Positions 1 through 6,451 of a stretch of 12,645 nucleotides of DNA are shown here, one piece after another (within the stretch, counting starts at the first letter, position 1; each line of letters opens with the position of its first letter). Source of the DNA: DASZMJ01 sp035551935 (GTDB lineage: Bacteria > Planctomycetota > Planctomycetia > Isosphaerales > Isosphaeraceae); assembly GCA_035551935.1 (NCBI GenBank), contig DASZMJ010000445.1:1-12645 (forward strand). Direction: 5' to 3'. Under the pieces are notes generated by a model that was not told the DNA's origin, made no database searches, and saw only the letters and a program-made list of their open reading frames with translations. Made by a program: the position numbers and the translations under genes.

Positions 1-1
1 C

Positions 2-1975
2 GTCCGCAAGGCCGGCGGCGGGCCGGCCGTGATCTATAGTTCCACCAACAAGGTCTACGGCAACCTCGAGCACGTCCGCGTCGTCGAGCGCGGCGGGCGG
101 TACGCCTACGAGGACCTGCCGGACGGCGTCGACGAGTCGGAGCCGCTCGATTTCCATTCGCCATACGGATGCAGTAAGGGATCAGGAGATCAATACGTTC
201 GCGACTACGCGCGAATCTATGACCTGAAGACGGTCGTTTTCCGCCAGAGTTGCCTGGCCGCCGACCAGGAGGTCGTTACGCCGTTCGGCCGGAAGCCGAT
301 TTCGTCCCTCCGCGAGGGTGAATTGATCCACGACGGCCGCGGCTGGACGAAGGTCCGACGGGTCTGGCAGACGGGGGTGAAGCCGGTCCGGCGGCTGACG
401 ACGATGGGCGGCCTGAGTGTCACGCTCACCGAGGATCATCGCGTGGCCCGCCCGCATGGGCTCTTCACGAATGGGGACTTCGCCTACGGCGACTTCCTGG
501 CGGTCCTGCCCGAGGCGCTCCATATGCCCAGGTGGGAGCCGATCCCGGATCGGGTGCTTGACCCCGAGACGTACTTGGGTGCCGTCCGCGACCGCACGAG
601 GGACGCCCGCTGCCTCAATGCCGCCGCCGCCGTCGCGTCCCGCCTGCTCCCGCTCCGGGGCGACACCCTGCTCGCGGTCGCCGAGATCGTCGGCCGCCTC
701 TTCGGCGACGGCCACCTGGGGATTCACCAGCGCCGAGATCGCGAGGCGCCCGCCTACACCGTCCAGCACTTCGGCGTCGAGGCCGAGTTGGTCGAGGTCT
801 CCCGGCGCCTGGAATGGCTCGGCCTGCCGGCGAGCGAGATCGCCCGTTGGGAAGCCACTTCGGACCTGCCCAACGGGCATACGATCCGAGGGCAATCCTG
901 CCGGGTCCAGCAGCAGTCCTTGCCGATCTTCACCCTCTTCGAGCACCTCGGCGTCCCCGTGGGCGACAAGGTCCGCGTCGATTACGGCCTGCCGCGATGG
1001 GTCGCCGAGGGCCATCCCTTGGTGAAGCGTTCCTTCCTCCGGGGGTTCCTCGGTGCCGAGCTGTGCAAGGTCCAACCCGACTCCTACATCGCGCCCTCGC
1101 TGGCCCAATCCAAGGACGTAGAGCACATCGACAGCGGGAGACTCTGGGTCCAGCAGGTCCGCGACCTCTTGGCGGAGTTCGGGATCGAGACGTCCTGCTT
1201 CGAAGCCACCTCCGTGCAATATAAGAAGGGGACCACCGTCCAGACGACGATCCGCCTCCTGGGCGGGCGCGACCTCTATCCCAAGCTCGCCGCGATCGGG
1301 TACGGGCTCTGCGACGAACGCTCCGCGGGGTTGAACGCGCTGCTCCGCTGGCAGTGGACGCACACCACGCCAGATCGGTTCGACCGGGCGCATCAACTCT
1401 ACAGGGCGGACGGGCAGCTCTTCTGGGATAGCCTGGCGACCGTCGAGTCGCTCGGCGAGCGGGCTGTCTATGACCTCGAAGTTGAATCGGACGAGCATCT
1501 CTTTGTTGCGGGAGGAATTCAGGTCTCCAATTGCATCTACGGCACGCGCCAGTTCGGCATCGAGGACCAGGGCTGGATCTCCTGGTTCTGCCTGGCGGCG
1601 CTCCGCGGGCAGAGGTTCACGATCTTCGGCGACGGCAAGCAGATCCGCGACACGCTCTGGGTCGGCGACCTCGTCGACGCCTACGAGGCGGCGCTGGGGC
1701 GGATCGGCGAGGTCTCGGGCGAGGTCTTCAACTTCGGCGGCGGCCCGGCGAACACGCTGAGCCTGCTCGAGCTGGTCGCGATGCTCGAGGCGCACTTCGG
1801 CCGGAAATTGAACCCCCCGCACGCCGAGTGGCGGCCCGGCGACCAGCGGGTCTTCGTGGCCGACGTCCGCAAGGCCGGCCGGCTGCTCGGCTGGCGGCCG
1901 AAGGTCTCGACGGCCGAGGGCGTGGCGAAGCTGCTCGAATGGATCGGCCAGAACAGGCAATTATTCACCGTCTGA
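2..1975 (+). CDS. CDP-paratose 2-epimerase-like SDR protein, 5'-partial, interrupted by an intein
   Basis: The gene enters from the left edge in frame 2 with no start codon; the GTG at 29 is internal, because the upstream codons read V-R-K-A-G, typical of the family. The host protein is an NAD-dependent extended SDR of the CDP-paratose 2-epimerase (CDP-tyvelose epimerase, RfbE) type, which inverts C2 of a CDP-sugar in the cytosol. Visible host motifs are STNKVYG, the catalytic Y-x-x-x-K as YGCSK (about 164-178), the VFRQS/CIYGTRQFGIEDQGW segment split by the intein, and GDGKQIRDTLWVGDLVDAY with the C-terminal FNFGGG. Without the intein, about 230 host residues are present. The family usually has about 340, so roughly 110 residues, including the GxxGxxG NAD loop, lie outside the window. 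The stop is TGA at 1973-1975. The family assignment is solid; the exact sugar substrate is inferred. Confidence 0.88.
   Translation, partial: VRKAGGGPAVIYSSTNKVYGNLEHVRVVERGGRYAYEDLPDGVDESEPLDFHSPYGCSKGSGDQYVRDYARIYDLKTVVFRQSCLAADQEVVTPFGRKPISSLREGELIHDGRGWTKVRRVWQTGVKPVRRLTTMGGLSVTLTEDHRVARPHGLFTNGDFAYGDFLAVLPEALHMPRWEPIPDRVLDPETYLGAVRDRTRDARCLNAAAAVASRLLPLRGDTLLAVAEIVGRLFGDGHLGIHQRRDREAPAYTVQHFGVEAELVEVSRRLEWLGLPASEIARWEATSDLPNGHTIRGQSCRVQQQSLPIFTLFEHLGVPVGDKVRVDYGLPRWVAEGHPLVKRSFLRGFLGAELCKVQPDSYIAPSLAQSKDVEHIDSGRLWVQQVRDLLAEFGIETSCFEATSVQYKKGTTVQTTIRLLGGRDLYPKLAAIGYGLCDERSAGLNALLRWQWTHTTPDRFDRAHQLYRADGQLFWDSLATVESLGERAVYDLEVESDEHLFVAGGIQVSNCIYGTRQFGIEDQGWISWFCLAALRGQRFTIFGDGKQIRDTLWVGDLVDAYEAALGRIGEVSGEVFNFGGGPANTLSLLELVAMLEAHFGRKLNPPHAEWRPGDQRVFVADVRKAGRLLGWRPKVSTAEGVAKLLEWIGQNRQLFTV
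149..250 (+). other. Atypical-codon host flank, possible co-conversion tract 5' of the intein
   Basis: In these 34 host codons directly before the intein, 15 end in A or T (for example CCA, GGA, AGT, TCA, CAA, GTT, CGA). The preceding 49 host codons (2-148) have only 2 such codons, and the 34 host codons just after the intein (1532-1633) have none. The encoded amino acids (YGCSK, YVRDYARIYDLKTVVFRQS) are normal for the family, so the shift is synonymous. I infer that this DNA came in with the intein by gene conversion from a less GC-rich donor. Chance or local translational constraint is the alternative. Confidence 0.5.
251..1531 (+). mobile_element. Intein (427 aa) with LAGLIDADG homing endonuclease
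   Basis: An in-frame insertion of 427 codons starts at Cys1 (TGC, 251-253) and ends at Asn427 (AAT, 1529-1531), followed by host Cys+1 (TGC, 1532). Numbered within the intein, the splicing blocks are: block A CLAADQEVVTPFG (1-13); block B with the T-x-x-H motif TEDH (60-63); block F VYDLEVESDEHLFVAGG (406-422), with Asp408 and His416; and block G ending VSN. The endonuclease region between them has two LAGLIDADG-like helices, EIVGRLFGDGHL (145-156, acidic Asp153) and FLRGFLGAE (262-270, acidic Glu270), so it looks intact. There is no stop codon. Removing the insert rejoins VFRQS and CIYGTRQFG into a continuous epimerase. It is probably a class 1 intein. The penultimate residue is Ser426, where His is usual. 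Splicing and DNA-cutting activity are inferred, not shown. Confidence 0.95.
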
Positions 1976-2009
1976 CCGGGGACGAGCCCTCTCGGCCCGG
2001 CGAGGTTTC

Positions 2010-3236
2010 ATGACACGGCTCCGCGTCTGCCACCTGAGCAAGTACTATCCTCCGGCCCCGGGCGGGATCGAGACCCACGTCCGGACCCTGGCCCGGGCGC
2101 AGGCGGGCCTGGGGGCGTCGGTCCGCGTCCTGTGCGTCCATCACGCGTCTTCGAAGACGGTCCGCGAGGACGACGGGCCGGTGGAGGTGGTGCGGGTCGG
2201 CCGGCGGGCGTCCGGGGCGAAGATCGACTACTGCCCGGGCCTGGCCGCGGCCGTCGCCGGGGCCGAGGCCGACGTGCTCCACCTCCAGACGCCCAACCCG
2301 ACGATGATGCTGGCCCTGCTGCGGGCCCGCCCGCGGGCGCCGCTGGTCATCACGCACCAGAGCGACGTCATCAAGCAGCGGCTCCGGGCCGCCCTGTTCC
2401 GGCCGATCGAGCGGCGGATCTACGACCGGGCCGCGCTCGTCCTGACGTCGAGCCCGCCCTACGCGGCGGGCTCGGACTTCCTCCGCGCGTACGCGGCGAA
2501 GGCCCGGGTCCTGCCGATGGGGATCGACCTGGCGCCGTACCTCGCCCCCTCGCCCGAGCACCGCGCCCGCGCCGCCGAGGTCCGCGCGCGGCACGCCGGC
2601 CCGATCTGGCTGGGGTGCGGGCGGCAGGTCTATTACAAGGGGTTCGCCCACGCGATCCGGGCCCTGGCCCGCGTCCCGGGCACGCTGCTCCTGAGCGGCG
2701 ACGGCCCCGACGGGCCGGCCCTCCGCGCCGAGGCCGAGTCGCTCGGCCTGGCCGACCGGGTCGTCTTCCTGGGGAACCTGCCGCATTACCTCGACCTGAT
2801 CCCCTACTACCTGGCCGCCGAGGCGTTCTGGTTCCCCTCCAACGCGCGGAGCGAGGCGTTCGGGCTGGTCCAGGTCGAGGCGATGGCCTGCGGCCTGCCG
2901 GTGATCAACGCCGCGATCCCGCACAGCGGCGTCGCCTGGGTGAGCCCGCACGAGGAGACGGGCCTGACCGTCCCGGTCAACGACCCGGCCGCCCTGGCCG
3001 CGGCCGCGGCGCGGCTGATGGACGAGCCGGGGCTCCGCGAGCGGCTCGGCGCCGCGGCCCGCGAGCGGGCCGTCCGCGAGTTCGACCACCGCGTCATGGC
3101 CGGGCGGAGCCTGGCGATCTACGGGCGGGCCCTCGGCCTGCCCCCGACCGACTCCGACGAGGGTGCCGGGACCGAGTCCGACCCCGAGTCCGACCCGGCC
3201 GTCCTCGTCCCGATCCGGAGCACCCCGACGGCCTGA
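2010..3236 (+). CDS. Family 4 glycosyltransferase (GT-B)
   Basis: Encodes 408 residues of a retaining GT-B glycosyltransferase, which would transfer a sugar from a nucleotide donor to a growing lipid-linked glycan at the cytosolic membrane face. The N-terminal half has KYYPPAPGGIETHVRTLA (11-28) with the G-G-I-E acceptor/phosphate loop, and THQSDVIKQ (115-123), which resembles WfcD-type mannosyl/rhamnosyl transferases. The C-terminal half has GRQVYYKGF (Lys210) and the E-x7-E donor-binding motif SEAFGLVQVEAMACG (Glu282, Glu290). The ATG at 2010 lies 34 bases after the epimerase stop, with a weak GAGG at 2002-2005. The acidic, Pro/Ser/Asp-rich tail from about residue 380 is probably disordered. 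The donor sugar cannot be read from the sequence. Confidence 0.9.
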   Translation: MTRLRVCHLSKYYPPAPGGIETHVRTLARAQAGLGASVRVLCVHHASSKTVREDDGPVEVVRVGRRASGAKIDYCPGLAAAVAGAEADVLHLQTPNPTMMLALLRARPRAPLVITHQSDVIKQRLRAALFRPIERRIYDRAALVLTSSPPYAAGSDFLRAYAAKARVLPMGIDLAPYLAPSPEHRARAAEVRARHAGPIWLGCGRQVYYKGFAHAIRALARVPGTLLLSGDGPDGPALRAEAESLGLADRVVFLGNLPHYLDLIPYYLAAEAFWFPSNARSEAFGLVQVEAMACGLPVINAAIPHSGVAWVSPHEETGLTVPVNDPAALAAAAARLMDEPGLRERLGAAARERAVREFDHRVMAGRSLAIYGRALGLPPTDSDEGAGTESDPESDPAVLVPIRSTPTA

Positions 3237-3250
3237 GCCGGCCGCGGGGC

Positions 3251-3257
3251 AGGGGAG
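3251..3257 (+). promoter_or_regulatory. Ribosome binding site deciding the FkbM gene start
   Basis: AGGGGAG lies 10 bases before the ATG at 3268, in the short gap after the glycosyltransferase stop at 3236. It favours 3268 over the upstream in-frame GTG at 3163. The spacing is slightly long, and G-rich strings are common in this sequence. Confidence 0.45.
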
Positions 3258-3267
3258 CCCACGAGCG

Positions 3268-4134
3268 ATGGCGATGACCTTGCGGAAGATCGGCCAGGGA
3301 GTCCGCCTCCTCCTCGACGTGGGGACGTGGCGCGACGCGGTGGCCGAAGCCCGTCGCCCCCGCCCCTCACCCCGGGCCGCGCCCGAAGTCCGCGTCATCG
3401 AGGATGACCCCGCCGGCCAGCGGCTCGTCGAGGTGGCGGGCGACCGCTATTGGATCCCGGCATCGATGGACTGGTCGTCGTTCGGGATGCTCTACCCGGA
3501 GGTCTTCGACGCCGCGCACCCCCACTATTACGAATTCGGCCCCTGCCGCGTCCGCCCCGGCGACGTCGTGGTCGACGCCGGGGCATCCGAGGGCCTGTTC
3601 ACTCGGTTCGCCCTGGCCCGCGGTGCGCGGGTGATCGCCGTCGAGCCGTTCGGGCCGATGGCCGAGGCCCTCCGGCGGACGTTCGCCCCCGAGGTCTCCG
3701 CGGGCACGGTCCGGGTCGAGCAAGCCGCTGTCTCCGATCGTCCGGGGGTAGCCCGGCTCACGCTGCTCGACCCGAGCCAGCCGTGGGGAGCGACGGTCTC
3801 CCCCGAGGGCGACGGCAATGGCGCGGGCGAGGTCGTGCACCAAGTGACCATCGACGAGCTGGTCGAGCGCTCGGGCTGGGGCCGGTGCGACTTCCTCAAG
3901 ATGGACGTCGAGGGGGCGGAGCGGGCCGCCGTCGCCGGCGCCTCGGCCACCCTCCGCCGCGACCGGCCCCGGCTGTCGATCGCGGTCTACCACTTCGCCA
4001 CCGGCTTCGTCGACATCCGCGGCGACCTGGCCGCCGCGGGCCTCGGCTACGTCGTCCGCGGCAAGGGGATGACCCGCCGGCGCGGCGTCCTCGTGCCGAC
4101 GATCCTCCACGCCTGGCCCGCCGGCTCCGACTGA
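3268..4134 (+). CDS. FkbM family SAM-dependent methyltransferase
   Basis: Encodes 288 residues. FkbM enzymes transfer methyl from S-adenosylmethionine to hydroxyl groups, often on sugars in glycan clusters. Visible motifs are the SAM-binding loop VVDAGASEGLF (101-111), the acidic strand end AVEPFGP (124-130), QAAVSD (152-157), and the family signature TIDELVE followed by FLKMDVEGAE (209-218). The first 90 residues are a variable N-terminal extension. I chose the ATG at 3268 because AGGGGAG lies 10 bases upstream (3251-3257). The open frame runs further up to a GTG at 3163, but that would overlap the glycosyltransferase gene by 74 bases and add a Pro/Ser-rich stretch. ATG 3274 is another possible start. 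Its place between two sugar-gene blocks suggests O-methylation of a glycan residue, which is inference. Confidence 0.9.
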   Translation: MAMTLRKIGQGVRLLLDVGTWRDAVAEARRPRPSPRAAPEVRVIEDDPAGQRLVEVAGDRYWIPASMDWSSFGMLYPEVFDAAHPHYYEFGPCRVRPGDVVVDAGASEGLFTRFALARGARVIAVEPFGPMAEALRRTFAPEVSAGTVRVEQAAVSDRPGVARLTLLDPSQPWGATVSPEGDGNGAGEVVHQVTIDELVERSGWGRCDFLKMDVEGAERAAVAGASATLRRDRPRLSIAVYHFATGFVDIRGDLAAAGLGYVVRGKGMTRRRGVLVPTILHAWPAGSD

Positions 4135-4157
4135 CCCCCGAGGGACCCTCCCCGACC

Positions 4158-5222
4158 ATGCGAGTGCTCGTCACCGGATCGAACGGCCTGATCGGCTCCG
4201 AGGCCGTCGCCTACTTCGACGGCCTCGGGGCCGACGTCGTCGGCGTCGACAACAACATGCGGGCCGTCTTCTTCGGCGAGGGGGGCGACACCCGCTGGAA
4301 CCAGCGCCGGCTCGAATCCGAGCTGCGACGGTTCGCCCATCGCGAGCTGGACATCCGCGACCGCGAGGGCGTCCTCCGACTCATCGCCGACGAGGCGCCC
4401 GACCTGATCGTCCACTGCGCGGCCCAGCCGTCGCACGACCTCGCCGCGCGGATGCCATTCGAGGACTTCGACGTCAACGCCGTCGGCACCCTCAACCTCC
4501 TCGAGGCCACCCGCCGCCATCGGCCCGAGGCGGTGTTCATCCTGATGAGCACCAACAAGGTCTACGGCGACTCGCCCAACGAGCTGCCGCTCAAGGAGCT
4601 CGAGACCCGCTGGGACTACGCCGACGAGGCCGACTACCACGGCATCGACGAGTCGTGCCGGATCGACAGGACGCTGCATTCGCTCTTCGGCGCCTCGAAG
4701 ACCGCGGCCGACGTGCTGGCGCAGGAGTACGGCAAGTATTTCGGCATGAAGGTCGGCGTCTTCCGCGGCGGCTGCCTGACCGGCCCGCAGCACTCGGGCG
4801 TCGAGCTGCACGGGTTCCTCTCGTACCTGGTCAAGGCCGCGCTGTCGGGCATCACCTATCGCATTTACGGATATAAAGGCAAGCAGGTCCGCGACAACAT
4901 CCACTGCCGCGACGTCTGCCGCGCCATCCACCGGTTCTACGAGGCCCCACGCCCCGGCGAGGTCTACAACCTCGGCGGCGGCCGGGCCAACAGCTGCTCG
5001 ATCATCGAGGCCGCGGCGATCGTCGAGGAGCTGAGCGGGCACGGGCTGAAGACCGAATACGTCGACGAGAACCGCCGCGGCGACCACATCTGCTACATCT
5101 CCGACCTCCGCAAGCTGAAGTCGCACTATCCCGGGTGGGACGTCGAGATCTCGCTCCGCGAGATCCTCCGGCAGATCGTCGCCTCGTGGGAAGGGCGCGG
5201 GGCAGGGGGGCCGACGCCGTGA
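4158..5222 (+). CDS. NAD-dependent epimerase/dehydratase (CDP-paratose 2-epimerase-like SDR), intein-free
   Basis: Encodes 354 residues of a full-length extended SDR acting on a nucleotide sugar. The NAD loop is TGSNGLIGS (6-14), followed by VDNN at the end of strand 2, HCAAQPSHD (86-94), STNKVYGD (131-138), the K-bearing helix HSLFGASKTAAD (174-185), VFRGGCLTGPQHSG (201-214), YKGKQVRDNIHCRDV (239-253) and YNLGGGRANSCS (270-281). It resembles the intein-bearing epimerase at the left edge; both share STNKVYG, VFR-x-x-C and GKQ-x-RD. The classical Y-x-x-x-K Tyr is Phe177, with Lys181 kept. I believe this occurs in a subgroup of the family, but it leaves the exact reaction uncertain. The ATG at 4158 is 23 bases after the FkbM stop, with GAGGGA at 4140-4145. 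The stop overlaps the next start (TGATG). Confidence 0.9.
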   Translation: MRVLVTGSNGLIGSEAVAYFDGLGADVVGVDNNMRAVFFGEGGDTRWNQRRLESELRRFAHRELDIRDREGVLRLIADEAPDLIVHCAAQPSHDLAARMPFEDFDVNAVGTLNLLEATRRHRPEAVFILMSTNKVYGDSPNELPLKELETRWDYADEADYHGIDESCRIDRTLHSLFGASKTAADVLAQEYGKYFGMKVGVFRGGCLTGPQHSGVELHGFLSYLVKAALSGITYRIYGYKGKQVRDNIHCRDVCRAIHRFYEAPRPGEVYNLGGGRANSCSIIEAAAIVEELSGHGLKTEYVDENRRGDHICYISDLRKLKSHYPGWDVEISLREILRQIVASWEGRGAGGPTP

Positions 5223-6451
5223 TGACCGAAGCCGCCCCCGCGTCGCTGACGCGGTACACGGCCGACCGGCCCCTGGCCCTGCTGACCGACTGGCCGCCCG
5301 ACACCGGCGGCGGCGGCGCCGTGATCCTCCGGAGCCTGCTCGGCCCCGAGGACCGCGCGCGGCTCGTCTGGATGAGCCCGGTCCCGCCGTCCGACCCCGC
5401 CGCCGCCGGGCCGAACGTCGTGGCCCTCCGCTCGGGCTCGGCCGGCCGGGGCCGCCGCTCGGTCGGGCTCGACAGCACGGTCTACGCCGGCCCGCTCGCC
5501 CGCGAGGCGCTGGCCGTGGCCGAGGCCCGCGGCGCGCGGGCCCTCTGGGTCGTGATGCACTATGCGGGCGTCCCGATCGCCGCCCGGCTCGCCCGCTCGG
5601 GCCGTTTGCCGCTGCACCTGACGGTCCACGACGACCCGGCCTTCGGCGTCGCCCTGCGGTCGAGGCGCTATCTGGCGCTGGTCCCCTGGATCGAGCGCGA
5701 CTTCGCCCGCGCCATGCGGGGCGCGTCGTCGGTCGACGTCATCGGCCGGGGGATGGCCGAGCGGTATCGCCGCCGCTACGGGGTCGAGTCGACGATCGTC
5801 CACCGCGCCCTCGACGACCCGATCGCGCCGTCCGGGGGCTACGATGTCGCGCGGAACGGCCTGCGGGTCGGCGTCCTCGGCAGCACGTATGGATATGGGC
5901 AACTGCCGCTGCTGGCCCGCGCCGTCGAGATCGCGGCGGGCCGGCTGGGCGTCGCGCCGCGGTTGCTCATCGTCGGCCGGGGGCACGGCGAGCAGCTCAG
6001 GGCCGAGTTCGCCGGCCGGGTCGAGGTCGAGTTCACGGGTCACGTCTCCGAGTCCGAGGGCGTTGCGCTGCTGCGCGACTGCTTCGCGCTCTACCTGAAT
6101 TACCCGTTCGCCCGCCGCGACGCCGTGCTCCGCCGGACGTCGTTCCCGACGAAGCTGAGCAGCTACGTCCAGGCCGCGCGCCCGCTCCTGATCCACGCGC
6201 CGGCGGATAGCTCGGTGACGCCCCTGGTCGGTCCCGACGGCTACGCGACGGCCTGGCCCGACCTCGACCCGGCGCGCGGGGCCGACGCCCTGGTCGCCGC
6301 CTGGGGCCGCCCCGAGAACCGCGCCTCGCGGCACGAGGCGGCCGGGCGCGCCCGCCGCGATTACTACGACCCGGACCGCAATCGCCGGGCCCTCTTCGGG
6401 GCCCTCGACGCCCTCGTGACGCCCCTCGGCGGGCCATCCGAGGCCCCATGA
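5222..6451 (+). CDS. Glycosyltransferase, GT-B fold, divergent
   Basis: Encodes 409 residues. The start ATG (5222) shares its A with the upstream TGA, implying translational coupling; AGGGGGG lies at 5204-5210. A GTG one codon earlier is possible. The N-terminal domain has LLTDWPPDTGGGG (20-32), like the start of family 4 transferases, and HLTVHDDPA (132-140). The C-terminal domain begins near GLRVGVLGSTYGYGQ (213-227), with LLIVGRGHG (248-256) and EFTGHVS (270-276). Where most family 4 enzymes have E-x7-E, this protein has SFPTKLSSYVQAARPLLIHA (307-326), a pattern of the F-P-x-K-x-x-x-Y-x-x-A-x-x-P type found in some GT-B enzymes. The fold is fairly clear; the donor and linkage are unknown. 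The start of the next gene overlaps its stop. Confidence 0.75.
   Translation: MTEAAPASLTRYTADRPLALLTDWPPDTGGGGAVILRSLLGPEDRARLVWMSPVPPSDPAAAGPNVVALRSGSAGRGRRSVGLDSTVYAGPLAREALAVAEARGARALWVVMHYAGVPIAARLARSGRLPLHLTVHDDPAFGVALRSRRYLALVPWIERDFARAMRGASSVDVIGRGMAERYRRRYGVESTIVHRALDDPIAPSGGYDVARNGLRVGVLGSTYGYGQLPLLARAVEIAAGRLGVAPRLLIVGRGHGEQLRAEFAGRVEVEFTGHVSESEGVALLRDCFALYLNYPFARRDAVLRRTSFPTKLSSYVQAARPLLIHAPADSSVTPLVGPDGYATAWPDLDPARGADALVAAWGRPENRASRHEAAGRARRDYYDPDRNRRALFGALDALVTPLGGPSEAP

Noticed and set aside
251..1531. Group I or II intron instead of an intein
   Set aside because: The insert is translated in frame without stops and has protein-splicing motifs (N-terminal Cys, T-x-x-H, C-terminal Asn before Cys), so it is an intein.
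1..1879. 16-bp direct repeat CGTCCGCAAGGCCGGC at 1-16 and 1864-1879
   Set aside because: Both copies encode V-R-K-A-G within the same gene in the dominant codon set; most likely chance rather than a mobile-element boundary.
182..1960. 592-codon open frame on the minus strand opposite the intein-bearing gene
   Set aside because: It is a mirror frame in GC-rich DNA. It has no recognisable motif and is Arg/Pro/Glu-rich, while the + strand has clear epimerase and intein motifs.
3450..4157. In-frame extension upstream of the second epimerase
   Set aside because: It overlaps the FkbM methyltransferase in another frame and is Arg/Pro-rich. The protein proper begins at ATG 4158 with the NAD-binding loop eight codons in or fewer.
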